From Rosa chinensis (Eukaryota > Streptophyta > Magnoliopsida > Rosales > Rosaceae): a stretch of DNA of 64,000 bases. How positions within the stretch are numbered: position 1 is the stretch's first letter; every line of letters begins with the position of its first letter. A model generated the notes under the pieces. The model saw only the letters and a list, made by a program, of their open reading frames with translations. It searched no databases and was not told where the DNA came from. The position numbers and the translations under genes are program-made. The DNA lies in contig NC_037094.1 in assembly GCF_002994745.2 (NCBI RefSeq), positions 14,383,001 to 14,447,000 of the forward strand, given 5' to 3'. Positions 33,308 to 44,215 of this stretch are shown one piece after another.

Positions 33308-34167
33308 TCAGCAGAGAGCGGAATTGTGGCACTTTGTATATAGCGTCTGTAAATTTGGTGATGGAGAATGAAATTAGGCCAAACTATAGGTGTGGTTTTG
33401 GGAGTAGTTCTTAATTCTTTGATTGGTTGTATCATGTTTCATTCTTTGTTTTTGAGTAACACTTTGTATAATTGTCGTTGTACTATTATGTTACTCGGAT
33501 GCTTTCAAATTACTAGACCACTGCATTTCCTCAAGTATTGACGGATGATCTTATTTTTAGGCGCCACTTTTGTTACCGTAGTGTGACGTCTGTGACATGA
33601 CAATTGATATGCTAATGTTACTTGAAGATTTCCTCCTTCCTAGTGAGATGAGCTTAGAAGCGTAGGGAAAAACAAGCACTTTTGCATTCATTTCTAATAT
33701 CATTCAACAGTTAAGGTAATTGCAATAACTCTTCTACCTCTAACAACTTGGATTGGGCAGTGCTAGCTTATAACATACAGGTCATAACAAGCACTTCTGC
33801 CTTCCTTTCATTAATCCACAGACCACAGTCCACAAAGGTCTACCAATACATTCAACTATCCAAGATTCCAAGTCATCTACTCCAATTTCTTAACTTTAGT
33901 GAGCAAAGCAATTAACCCTTAATCATGCCATTTGCCTTTCATTTAGTTATCAGAAACCTACCCAGACCATGCATTGCCAATAGCCCCTAAATCTTTTTTA
34001 TGAAAACTTAGACAATGGCCCGCATATAAACGGTTCCAGTTTCTGAGACTAGTGGTTGTCTTACATATTATGAGAAACTTCTGTTGAGATGTCCTGGCTT
34101 AAGCTTCAAACTCGCCAATCCTCAAATCCCCAAATACTTGACAGACACCTGCAAATGGTGTAAATAA
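33308..34167. other. Intergenic, 3' flank of LEA-5
   Basis: No ORF or repeat of note. 33308-33480 is the probable old 3' UTR. Confidence 0.5.
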
Positions 34168-35793
34168 GGCTATCTCTAATAGGGGGGTCAAACTAGGCTC
34201 TCTAGCTCTTTTATGAAAATTGAATAGGGCTAAAAATAGCCCCAAATGTGACCCTTGGGATCTAGCGGGACCCATAAACAAATCCAACATATTTAAAGGG
34301 GAGGGGTTGACACATACATGGATGCATTGATTTGACAAAAAATCAATGCCTAATGGTTTGGTTGTGGATCCAACTGTAGGCAAAAGAGCTATCAATTATG
34401 TCATAATTTTGCTATCAATTATGCTAACAATGATTTAATTTACGATTTTGTATCATTAATTATGTAATATTTAATTTATGAAATAAAACTTTTATTCATC
34501 TTATCCGAAAATGTTATTTATAGTAACACATAGATACCTCATCCAAAAGTACATCTTAAAAAATTAATTTTTGTCTAAAAAATTAATCAAATAAAATCAT
34601 AAATTTGAAAAACATTTTTTTTTTTTTTTTTTGAGAAATAGATAACTTCATTACTTATCCATGGCCAGAAGGCACGTACATCACATGTTGTCTCATACTA
34701 ACAATTCTAGATGGCATAAGCCGCCAAACAAATGACAGGTGACCCTCATTGTAAACAAATGCGCACAATTAGACAAGCGACAAACAAGAGAAAACTGCAA
34801 CCTAGTAAAAAAATACATGACTCAAAGCAACTGAACAACAAGTAAGTTCGCCTAGAGACCTCAATTGGTGTACAAAAATACTAGTAGATTACAAAAAGCC
34901 TCCCACAAATGTAAGATCCAGCAGGTCACGAGATATGGTTTGATGACACCACATTTGAACTAGGGCCCAAACGACCCAAGCTCGATCCTCTCCTCCTTGC
35001 CCTTGAATATGGTTAGAGACTACTCTCCCGGTGGCGGAACACCACCAAAATCCGGCAAAACCAACAGGCAGATCATTAATTCCTGGGTCCCAAACCCAGA
35101 TCTTCCATAGATCTCGTGAGTACCACATCCCACTGATCTGGACCCCCATGAACACGGCATCCAGACTCAGTGTTTGACCAATCCTGTCGCCGCCGTCGAT
35201 CTGCACCCACAACAACCACAGCATCATGATCTTCCACCAAAGCAGGGCTCCGACTCCCTTATGCCAAGACTCTGCTGCCATTCCTATACCTCCATCGAAA
35301 ATCTTCCAATCCCTATAAGAAGGGAGGCGCCACTAGAATCAGATCTTGGGTCTCCTCCTCCAACCAAGAAACCATCCCCGTCGGAAGCTGAGCCAATCCA
35401 AATAGCATGCAATCCACCCTTCCTTGAAACAAGGAAAGGGCTGATCAACAGCCTGGAGCAAACGAGGATATGAAGGTGGCAAAGGCCTCCATGGAAGCCC
35501 GACCATGGGGATGGCGCTAGGGTTTGTCGATGAGGAAGAGGCTACTAGCCGTCACCGGCTTGAGGTTTGCTAGAGCGAGAGAGAGAGAGAGAGACAGAGA
35601 GCTCTCCTAGGGTTTTTCTCATTTTTTTTTCTCCATCTAAAAAACATAATGTAAAACCATAAAATATTTTAAATAACTAAAATTTAGTCATGCCTTACTG
35701 AAGATGGTTCACTAGTTCATCAATAAAGAATAATTTTTGGGGGCTAAATTATAACACTAACCTTAATATAGCCCTCTCCTACCAGAGATGGCC
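34168..35793. mobile_element. MITE-like element (copy B), interrupted by retroposon
   Basis: The left end GGCTATCTCTAATAGGGGGG and the reverse complement of the right end, GGCCATCTCTGGTAGGAGAG, are inverted repeats. The left 350 bp match copy A at 19873. A retroposon (34616-35639) splits it. Without that insert the element is about 0.6 kb. Target duplications were not clear. Confidence 0.65.
34616..35639 (-). mobile_element. A-tailed retroposon, minus orientation
   Basis: AAAAACAT occurs at 34608-34615 and 35640-35647 as a target duplication. The minus-strand element ends in a long A run (poly-T from 34616) and starts near a CT-rich leader (GA repeat at 35570-35600 on the plus strand). A minus-strand ORF of 130 codons (34889-35281, Trp-rich) is open but has no known domain. 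It fits a non-autonomous LINE-dependent retroposon. Confidence 0.7.
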
Positions 35794-36348
35794 TACTTAT
35801 CATCTCTACATGTTCTCACAATCTCACCTGTAAGTAAAATTTGGTACTCAAGTTTCTTTGGGAAATTTAAATTTATTGGTAGGTCCAGCACCTCTGTTCA
35901 TTCTGTTTCCTCTGTTTAGACAAAAGTACAATTTCCAGGCTTAGACAAAAGTAGATTCTGCGCTCCTTGAAGATTTTGCAATAGTATGTCCAAAAATTCT
36001 AATTTCTGTTTTGAACATAACAGTAGCCCACCCCATATAGTTTTTGTGGCATGATACAGTTAGTACTAATATACATTATATTGATCGTTTGGCTTTGAGT
36101 CCTCCAGAGTGTTTATGCTAAATGTTAGGGTGCATTTAAGAAAACTAGCTAGGTTCAATTTAATCATATTAAAGGAGGAGTTCAAGAACATTATTATATA
36201 TATACTCATGAATTATGCCTATACAACATGTTCAAGCCCCAAGAGGTCTGACATTAACAAAGAACAAAATATTTAAATTCACATAGAAAAAATAAATAAA
36301 TAAACTAGAACTAGTCTTCATCAGGCAATCCGTATACCGGCTTGATGA
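35794..36348. other. Intergenic, 3' flank of LEA-6
   Basis: AT-rich; no gene or clear repeat was seen. Confidence 0.5.
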
Positions 36349-36984
36349 TCACTTGCACTGTAGGGTTTTGACTGTCTTGGATGACAAATCAAATGCTATT
36401 GTGCAGTCCATAGAGGCATTCTTATTTTTCTTCATTATAAGCATCAACTCAACTTTTCCTTTCAATTGAACTTGGCTGGTAAGCGTCAACACCCCGCTAC
36501 TCAATTCACTTCCAAGAGTGGAACTGTTTGGCAATGCATTAGTATTCAAACTCACCTCAACATCGATTTTCTTGGTGGAACGCATGCCAGCCTTGCCTTT
36601 TGGAATAACAACTTGCCCAATAGTTGTGCCTTGGTACAAAAATGTGGCAGTGCCTGCATTGAATTTGTAAGGACCCCAGTTTGTGTTCTTGATCCTTATC
36701 TGGGCTTCAAAGGTTGTATCAAACGAAGGTGTTGCAGGAACAGAGTTGAGGGTTTCAACTCTAATGTCTCCCCATCTAGCCTTCGGAGTTTTAACCTTCA
36801 TCACAGTAAGACCAAACACGGTCATCACTACGATCTGAAACACAACGAAAATACCAATGTAGGTAAACAATTTGATTCTCTTCTTGCGCTTGAGCTCATC
36901 TTCGGATACCAAAGACTCTCCATCGCTTCTTGCATAACCGTTTGCCGGTGCTATAGGGTACGCTTGGTGGGTCTTCTCAGCCAT
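36349..36984 (-). CDS. LEA-6: membrane-anchored LEA_2 protein
   Basis: 211 residues, single exon, MAEKTHQAYPIAPANGY start. N-tail as in LEA-4 and LEA-7 but with a domain start (KARWGDIRVETLN, FEAQIRIKN) like LEA-2 and LEA-3, so it looks mosaic between subgroups. Helix about 40-62; STKKIDVEVSL; MDCTIAFD; end TLQCK. It carries KFNAG where most have KFDAG, and PKGKAGM for PKSKAGM. Intact. Confidence 0.95.
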   Translation of the reverse strand: MAEKTHQAYPIAPANGYARSDGESLVSEDELKRKKRIKLFTYIGIFVVFQIVVMTVFGLTVMKVKTPKARWGDIRVETLNSVPATPSFDTTFEAQIRIKNTNWGPYKFNAGTATFLYQGTTIGQVVIPKGKAGMRSTKKIDVEVSLNTNALPNSSTLGSELSSGVLTLTSQVQLKGKVELMLIMKKNKNASMDCTIAFDLSSKTVKTLQCK

Positions 36985-37127
36985 CTCTTTTTATCCTTCT
37001 TATATGGATGAAAAGAAAATTGCTCTGTTTTTGCTCTGCTTCAGTGAGTTTGTTTTTGTAGGATGAAACTTGGAAAGTGAAGGTAGTTGTTTTTGGAGAT
37101 GATGGAATGGAAGAGTAGTAGTGGTGT

Positions 37128-37280
37128 CATATATATAGTGTTTGGAAATAGTATGGACAATACAGTAAGTTATTTAGAGGAACAAAATTGCTGGAAACGA
37201 ATGGTTATTTGGACAGAATATTATTTGATACACCAAACGCGTCCAAAACCATAGGTGATAAATGTTGACTTCTAGATGAT
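37128..37280 (-). promoter_or_regulatory. LEA-6 promoter: TATA and shared block
   Basis: ATATATATAG at 37130-37139, about 150 bp before the ATG. AAACGCGTCCAAAACC (CGCG core, 37235) and TTGACTTCTAGATGAT at 37265-37280. Confidence 0.65.
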
Positions 37281-37937
37281 TGATGACTTTGTTGAGGACA
37301 TTTTAGGCTTTTGCTCTAAGAATTCAGAATTGAAATGGACGTTTTAGGACCTTCGATTTTATACGTTTTTGCATAGACCAAAACCCAACAGGTCAAAACG
37401 CGTTGCTGTGAATCTACTCATCTGGCATAGTCCTTCCAGAAGAAGAGCAAGACTTTTTAAGGGCAAGAAATAATAGAAATCTAAGACAGCATAACCACAT
37501 CGTCTACAACAAAAATAAGGACCTAGCAGGTTTAGCAAGTGATTTAATTTATTTTCGTTGAATATTTTTCCTTGTATTTGTTAGTTATGGGGCATTGAGA
37601 CTTTGTCTTGGAACCAGAACATAAAATTAAGGTCCTCATGGAACTCATTTCACCCCTTGAATAATATTGAGTACTTGTAATTTTGGTAATCGAGTTCATT
37701 AGGGAGCACGACTAGTAAACTTGCTACTTATATTACTCGGTATTCGTGAGTTGTTAGTTGTGATAGTGTTATGGAATAAATGAATGTAAGCATTTCAAGA
37801 AGGAACTAAACATGTATTTGGATTGATTGCCGCGCTTTTGATCTGTTTAAATATCACTCGAGGCAAACTTGTTGATATTCTAATTTTCTCCACTAACCTT
37901 TCAGAATCTGACTATGCAATTAACTCAAATTTCATAT
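37281..37937. other. Intergenic, no gene seen
   Basis: Upstream flank of LEA-6; no ORF or repeat recognised. Confidence 0.5.
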
Positions 37938-38055
37938 TCGTCCAGAACTTCAGCTCTCTCCCCTGCAACACCTTCTTTTGACAAATACCCAAATCCGGAT
38001 TGAGAAAACAGATTGGCGGTCCCTATGAATTCGATATGCACGCATTCTGTCATGA
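37938..38055 (+). pseudogene. LEA relic: decayed LEA_2 fragment
   Basis: CGTCCAGAACTTCAGCTCTC, then CCTGCAACACCTTCTTTTGAC, ACCCAAATCCGGATTGAGAA and GGTCCCTATGAATTCGATAT follow the order of the LEA_2 core (VQNLNSVPATPSFD...TQIRIKNTNWGPYKFDA) with small deletions and frame changes. No helix part or C-terminus was found nearby. It lies on the plus strand, like the other damaged copies. Confidence 0.75.
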
Positions 38056-38569
38056 GCCACACTTAGAATACTGCTAGCATGACACATTATGGAGTTGTGC
38101 ATAAAGGATGAGCTTTTAAGCCCATTGGCTTAAATATGCTAGTGGCAATTTTTAGTTTCTGAGTTCTGCATGTTCGACTACTCTTCCACCATATCCTTTG
38201 GTATTCATATGTATCCACCATATCCTAGCAGAGAAGCGTGTCGACTATGCTACTGGACCAGGGGTGTGTAGCCAAACTGTGGCATGTCGAATAGCAATAT
38301 GATGTTACAAAGCGAAAGAAACTTCAAGGTGCATGCCATGATTCAGAAACTATTTTCATATCATGCCATGATTGAAATCCAGGTATACTCGCTACTTGCT
38401 AGTACAGAAATTAAGTTCCATATCTATACTCAATCAAATAGACAACACCAATATCGTAATTATATATAGCAAATCCAAACTTTACATAATGAATAAAAGC
38501 AAAATAGAAGATCAAGAACTAGTCTTTAATCATCTCTCTATACAAATGGTTATCTTATTTGATTCAGGA
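38056..38569. other. Intergenic, 3' flank of LEA-7
   Basis: CCAGGTATACTCGC at about 38380 resembles the GGTATTCTTGC motif behind LEA-2, -3 and -4. No gene was seen. Confidence 0.45.
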
Positions 38570-39205
38570 TCACTTGCATTCCAAAGTTTTGACCGTCTTT
38601 GATGACAAATCAAATGCTATGGTGCAATCCATTGCAGCATACTTGTTTTTCTTCATTATGAGCATCAGTTCGACTTTTCCTTTCAATTGAACCTGGCTAG
38701 TAAGGGTCAACACCCCACTGTTCAATTCACTGCCAAGAGTTGAACTGCTTGGCAATACATTAGTATTCACACCCACCTCGACACTAATCTTCTTGGTTGA
38801 ACGCATTCCAGCCTTGCTCTTAGGAATAACAACTTGGCCAATAGTCACACCTTGGTACTGAAACGTGGCAGTACCTGCATCGAACTTATATGGACCCCAA
38901 TTTGTGTTCTTGATCCTGATTTGCGTAGTGAAAGCTGCATCGAACGAAGGTGTTGCAGGGACAGAGTTGAGACTTTGGATGTTGATCTCACCCAACCTGG
39001 CCTTGGGGGTCTTAACTTTCATCACAGTGAGACCAAATACAGTCATCACTATGATTTGAAACACAATGAAGACGCCAATATAAGTAAACAACTTGATCCT
39101 CTTCTTGCGTCTGAGCTCACCTTCGGATACTAAAGACTCTCCATCACTTCTTGTGTAACCATTTGCCGGGGCTACAGGGTATGCCTGGTGGGTTTTCTCA
39201 GCCAT
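38570..39205 (-). CDS. LEA-7: membrane-anchored LEA_2 protein
   Basis: 211 residues, single exon, MAEKTHQAYPVAPANGY start. Nearest relatives are LEA-4 (KARLGEINIQSLN) and LEA-6. Helix about 40-62 (FTYIGVFIVF); LEA_2 domain about 74-204. It has EGELRRKKR where paralogues have EDELKRKKR, and KYAAMDCT replaces KNASMDCT, so the NAS sequon is lost. End TLECK. Intact. Confidence 0.95.
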   Translation of the reverse strand: MAEKTHQAYPVAPANGYTRSDGESLVSEGELRRKKRIKLFTYIGVFIVFQIIVMTVFGLTVMKVKTPKARLGEINIQSLNSVPATPSFDAAFTTQIRIKNTNWGPYKFDAGTATFQYQGVTIGQVVIPKSKAGMRSTKKISVEVGVNTNVLPSSSTLGSELNSGVLTLTSQVQLKGKVELMLIMKKNKYAAMDCTIAFDLSSKTVKTLECK

Positions 39206-39370
39206 CTCTCAATATAAGTGAAAAAAAATCTCTCCGCTTTTTCTAACTTTATGAAAGAAAATCCTCTTCTTAAATGAAAGGAAGTCTTGTGGGTATGCTC
39301 TTGTAAAATGTATGAAACTAGAAAGTGAAGGGTTGTTTGTGGTGATGATGGAATGGAAGATTAGAAATAA

Positions 39371-39527
39371 GTATATATAGTGTTTGGAGTAGTGAACAAT
39401 TTTATCTAGTTGGGGAAATGAGCTTCCAGGAACATGTCATATCAGCGTTGGCTTTGTGGATAAGAAGTTTATTCTAACATCAAACGCGTCCAAAGCCAAA
39501 GGTGGGATTTATTGACTTCTAGATGAT
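39371..39527 (-). promoter_or_regulatory. LEA-7 promoter: TATA and shared block
   Basis: GTATATATAG at 39371-39380, about 170 bp before the ATG. CAAACGCGTCCAAAGCC (CGCG core, 39481) and TTGACTTCTAGATGAT at 39512-39527. Confidence 0.65.
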
Positions 39528-40199
39528 TTCATGACTTTGGTGACTGCTGAGGACCTTTTAGGCTTTTGCTATATCGAATCTGTGCCTGAATGACATGGTG
39601 TGTGCAAAGTATGCCAAGTAGAGAATAATTTGACGACACAAGACTTTTCCTTGAAGCCTACAACATCAATAAGGATCTGTATAGCATGCTTGTCGATTCC
39701 TTTTCATTCATTTATCCTTTTCTTTGTAAGCTATTAGGGAAACTGGGAATGAAGGCTTTATCCTACCCCAACCACCCAAGATTAAGGTTCTCATTACAAG
39801 AGTCTAAAGCTGTTTGGAGAGCTAAAACCAAACTAGTATATACACTTGCTCATTCTTACTTTTGAGAGAACCAAAAACAAAATAAACACTTGCAAAGCAG
39901 TTTAACGATAAAAGAAATATGGCTGAGCTGATCAACCCGCAAGAACACCCTCCGACCAATTCTAGATGGACGACGCACTCGCACTAATTATGCTTGATAT
40001 ACGGCACAAAGCTACGCTTTGGTATCAACCCGCAAGAACACCCTCCTTGACTGGGGACTTCGGGGACTTGTACATACAGCCCAGCATAATTAGCAACGGT
40101 CACACTCATGCCTCAGGGCATCACCATCGAGCTGCCCGTTAATGCCTCATGGCAACACCGAGCTTGGCTGTCTTGCCTCAGCGGCACCGCCAGGCTTTC

Positions 40200-40760
40200 G
40201 CGCTCGTGCCTCAGCGGCACCGCCGACTTTCGCCCTCGTGCATTCCCGGCACCCCCGAGCTCCCGCTCACGAGCTTCCGCTCACGCCTTCGCGACACCCC
40301 CGAGCTTCCACTCACGAGCTTACCGCTCACGCCTTCGCGGCACCATTGAGCTTACCGCTCATGCCTTCCCAGCACCCTTGAGTTCCCGCTCATGCCTTCC
40401 CGGCACCATTGAGCTTATCGCTCATGCCTTCCCGGCACCCTTGAGCTTCCGTTCATGCCTTCTCGGCAACCCTTGAGTTCCCGCTCACGCCTTCCCGGCA
40501 CCATTGAACTTACCGCTCACGCCTTCCCGGCACCATTGAGCTTACCTCTCATGCCTTCCCGGCACCCTTGAGTTCCCGCTCATGCCTTCCCGGCACCCTT
40601 GAGCTTATCGCTCATGCCTTCCCGGCAACCCTTGAGTTCCCGTTGACGCCTTCCCGGCACCATTGAGCTTACCGCTCATGCCTTCCCAGCAACCCCCAGT
40701 TTCCCGCTCACGAGCTTTCAGCTCATGCCTTCCCGGCAATCCTCGAGCTTTACACTCATG
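40200..40760. repeat. 31/32-bp tandem array (CTTCCCGGCACC...)
   Basis: The unit GCCTTCCCGGCACCATTGAG plus CTTACCGCTCAT repeats about fifteen times, for example at 40394, 40426, 40457 and 40489. It is GC-rich. Frames across it (such as 40108-40476) are repeat by-products. Confidence 0.9.
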
Positions 40761-41328
40761 TCTACTCAACACACCACACGTTAATGGAATATTGAATTCT
40801 TCTACCATTTGTCGCTTGCGACAAATTGAATTCTTTTCGCGTTCCATTAATACGAGCGAAAAACCAAACAAACACAACGGTACACACGTTCATGACTTAC
40901 AAATGCATAACTTCGCAGTACTTATGCAACTTACATCTCACGAGCGTAACCCCGTCAAACTTGACCTCGTTCGTTCCCTTACGCCCGTCACACATTTATC
41001 ATATGCAATCCATATGCGCCCTCGAGTCTATACGACATAACCGATCGTACTCGGTGCCATCCACATATATACATCAACATGTATCGCGCACCCCATACGT
41101 TCATATCTGCCAACGCATATCCATGCAACTCACATTTGTTGCCCAATGCAATGAACATTCTACATATGCTTGTTTTTATCTTTATTGTGCAGGTTAACGA
41201 GTCCCTTCTTGCTTACGGAGTTCGGGGACTTGTAGGGGCTCCGTGCCGCCCAGTTTCTTATGCTTGATGACTTCATGATTATAACTCCCCAACCAAGAAG
41301 CTCCTCTTACTTGGGGACTTCGGGGACT

Positions 41329-41826
41329 TGTAGATACCTCTACTAGCATGACTAGTTTGCTATCTCACCAAGCATAAGTAACACCCTCTTTGGGACACCC
41401 ACAAGCCATGGTGAGGCCCAACCGCTACTTGCATCTTGTAGCCCTATGTTCAAGCTACGCTACGGTATCCGGAAGTGGCAAATACGTCACCGGGAAGCCA
41501 CTTTCCCGGCCTTGCAAAGTTGCCTTCACAAACATGCTTTCTAGACTAGAATAGTGATTTCTACATCCCACATCTAAGAAAATGTAAAGGAGATGGCTTC
41601 CTTCACCTATAAAAGGAATGTCTCCACCCACAACTCAATGGATCCCATTACACACTTTGTAATCCCCTTGGGCCGCAAGGCCCAAACACACTAGTTAAAC
41701 ATTCAAGTGGACGTAGTTTCCCGCTAAGGCGGGAAACGAACCACTATACTTCTTGTGTCGTTCTCTCTCTCTCTCTCTCTCATTCTTTAAGCTAACTAGG
41801 GATCCCTCGGATCACTAACGTTAACA
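41329..41826 (+). repeat. LTR-like block
   Basis: It starts TGTAGATACCTC after GGGGACTTCGGGGACT and ends CTAACGTTAACA, 498 bp. Inside, TATAAAAGG at 41608-41616 is followed by a plausible transcript start and a CT run (41762-41782). The TG...CA ends and TATA support a 3' LTR. The right flank is copia sequence, not LEA. Confidence 0.65.
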
Positions 41827-42421
41827 TGTAAATAATCCATCTCATGAGAATATTCTGGATTATGATTATGTCCAAGAGACATCATTGAGGAACGCTCCAA
41901 TGTCAGAACCAATTCCAGAAAATAGAGAGATCTCCATGAATTACACTAGTGTACATGAGATGATGGATAGAAATTCTATGGCTATTGATGATGCATTTGC
42001 ATATCATGTTGCAAAAGAAATTATAGAATATGATGATATCGAACCTCGCTCTGTCGAAGAATGTCAACAAAGAGCGGATTGGCCTAAATGGAAAGATGCG
42101 ATCCAGGCTGAATTAGATTCACTAGCAAAGAGACAAGTATTTGGGCCTATAACGCAGACACCCCCAAATGTAAAACCTATTGGCCATAATTAAATGGGTC
42201 TTTGTTAGAAAGCGTAATGAGAAAATTGAGGTGGTTAGATATAAAGTCCGCCTCGTGGCGCAAGGTTTCTCACAACGCCCTGGAATCGACTACGAGGAGA
42301 CATACTCTCCCGTAATGGACGTTATAACATTCCGCTACCTTGTCAGTTTGGTAGTTTCTGAAAAACTTGACGTGCAGCTTATGGATGTGGTTACAGCATA
42401 TCTCTATGGGGATCTAGATTT

Positions 42422-42458
<37 letters not shown>

Positions 42459-43178
42459 GGTTCCAGATGGACTTCAATTACCCAAATCAACTGGCTCTAA
42501 ACCACGGAGCGCGTTTTCAATAAGATTGAAATGCTCACTATATGGATTAAAACAATCCGGACGCATGTAGTATAATCGTCTAAGTGACTACTTGATTGGG
42601 AATGGATATATTAATAATGAAATATGCTCATGCGTGTTCATTAAAAGAACAAGTTCCGGATTTGCAATCGTAGTAGTTTATGTTGATGACATGAACCTAA
42701 TTGGAACTCTAGATGAGTTGAAGGAAACTGTTAAATTCTTCAAATCCGAATTTGAGATGAAAGATCTTGGGAAAACACGGTTTTGTCTCAGTTTAGAAAT
42801 CGAGCTCCGTAGCTAGTGATGGGATTTTGATCCATCAGTCTGCATATACTTAGAAAATTCTAAGGCGTTTTAATGAAGATAAAGCAAAGCCTGTGAGTAC
42901 TCACATGATTGGTCGTAGTCTTGATCCCGAAAAAGATCTGTTTTTGTCAAAAGGATGAGGACGAAGAATCACTAGAGGCCGAAGTGCCCTATTTAAGTGC
43001 AATAAGCGTATTATTGTACTTAGCTCAATGCACAAGACCGGACATCTCATTCGCAGTGAACTTGTTAGCTCGACATAATTCTGCACGAACACGCTGCCAT
43101 TGGATTGGTGTAAAGAAAATATTTTGATACTTAAGAGGTACGATTGATATAGGCCTATTTTATCCCTACAAAGAGAAA

Positions 43179-43823
43179 ATGAATGACGAAATTTTGGGAT
43201 CGGACCCCAAGAGGAAAAAAGCCGTCGTCCAAGAGTTGGCCGCCGGCCATGTTACCGCCTCCGTCCATGGTGGCCGGCGTCTTCCTACTCCCCTCCACCA
43301 AAACGACAATGATGTTTTGATGGGTTTTGCTGATACAGGGTACCTCTCTGACCCTTACAAAGGTCGCTCCCAAATGGGTTATGTCTTTACCATGGGAAGC
43401 ACCGCAATATCTTGGAGGTCTACAAAACAGACCCTTGTTGCTACTTTCTCGAATGATGCAGAGATTATTGCTCTACATGAAGCTGTACGTGAATGTGTAT
43501 GGCTAAGGTCTATAATTAGACATATTCAAGAAAGTTGTGGTTTGAAGTCTACCACGGATGAAACTACATGCATTTATGAGGATAATACAGCTTGTATTGA
43601 GCAAATGAAGTTAGGTTTCATCAAGGGAGACAACACCAAGCATATATCGCCTAAGTTCTTTTATAATCAGCAACAACAATCACTTCCAAAAATTGAAGTG
43701 AATCAAATCCGATCAGAGGATAATGTAGCGGACTTATTCACTAAGTCGTTACCCAAATCCATCTTCGAGAAACATGTGAAGAGCATCGGATTGAGAAGGT
43801 TATCAGAACTCCCACGATTGTAG
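43179..43823 (+). pseudogene. Copia RNase H domain with inserted segment
   Basis: A 214-codon open stretch that ends with the usual copia C-terminus (GLRRLSELPRL). Between NDEILG... and NDVLMGFADTGYLSDP lies an extra, GC-rich, in-frame segment of 126 bp counting one copy of a 5-bp direct repeat, AATGA (43182 and 43308). Active-site-type residues of RNase H are partly visible (FADTGY, EDNTACIE). The upstream RT is broken, so the protein is not made as such. Confidence 0.75.
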
Positions 43824-43998
43824 CAATCAGAGGGAGTTATGATGTCTACATGTTAGATCTCGAAGAGCGAAGAACGTGTTGTACTCTTTTTCTCCTCCTC
43901 GAGCTTGTTTTTGTCTTACAGGGTTTTTCACTTGAGTAAGGTTTTTAACGACGCAACAGACGAAGCGTCACCACCAAGTTTGAGCGGCACAAGGGGGA

Positions 43999-44215
43999 GT
44001 GTTTAAGGAAATCAGCTTTGTGTGACTATTCAAACTAGGATTAGTTTCATGGTTGTAATAGGAGAGAAGGTTCTAGAATTCCTAGTCCTACTCGAATTAG
44101 TTTTCCTTTAATATTAGAACATGTACTTTGTAATCCCTATATATAGGGCTCCTATTCTCAATAATGAAATACAATTCTCTCATCAATCTCTCTTGAATTC
44201 TCTTTTACTTAAACA
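43999..44215 (+). repeat. 3' LTR of copia element
   Basis: It starts about TGTTTAAGGAAATCAG after the purine tract CAAGGGGGAG and ends TTTTACTTAAACA (TG...CA, about 215 bp). It has a TATA box CCCTATATATAGGG near 44136-44149. LEA-8 coding sequence resumes directly after it. Confidence 0.8.

Larger units (their letters stand above)
39928..41826 (+). mobile_element. Gypsy-type element remnant with 3' LTR
   Basis: AACCCGCAAGAACACCCTCC occurs twice (39934 and 40027). GGGGACTTCGGGGACTTGTA, a polypurine-like motif, occurs near 40054 and 41312, with a variant at 41218. A 31/32-bp tandem array lies between. An LTR-like block (41329-41826) ends the unit. No gag or pol frame was seen. The layout (tandem array before the 3' LTR) resembles Tat/Ogre-type elements. 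Confidence 0.55.
41832..44215 (+). mobile_element. 5'-truncated Ty1/copia element in LEA-8
   Basis: Frames in order: linker and RT start (41885-42193, SVEECQQRADWPKWKDAIQ), RT (42180-42500, RLVAQGFSQRPGIDYEETYS; 42592-42816, VVYVDDMNLIG), then RNase H (42909-43823, ISWRSTKQTLVATFSNDAEI and VADLFTKSLPKS). Frameshifts and a (TA)n run at 42427-42453 break RT. A purine tract AAGGGGGAG precedes a 3' LTR. Gag, protease, integrase and the 5' LTR are absent. Confidence 0.85.

Noticed and set aside
40108..40476. 122-codon Ala/Arg/Ser-rich ORF
   Set aside because: It is a repeat by-product; several frames are open at once.
40200..40760. Regular direct repeats that resemble a CRISPR-like array
   Set aside because: Units are contiguous with no unique spacers, and the setting is a plant retrotransposon.
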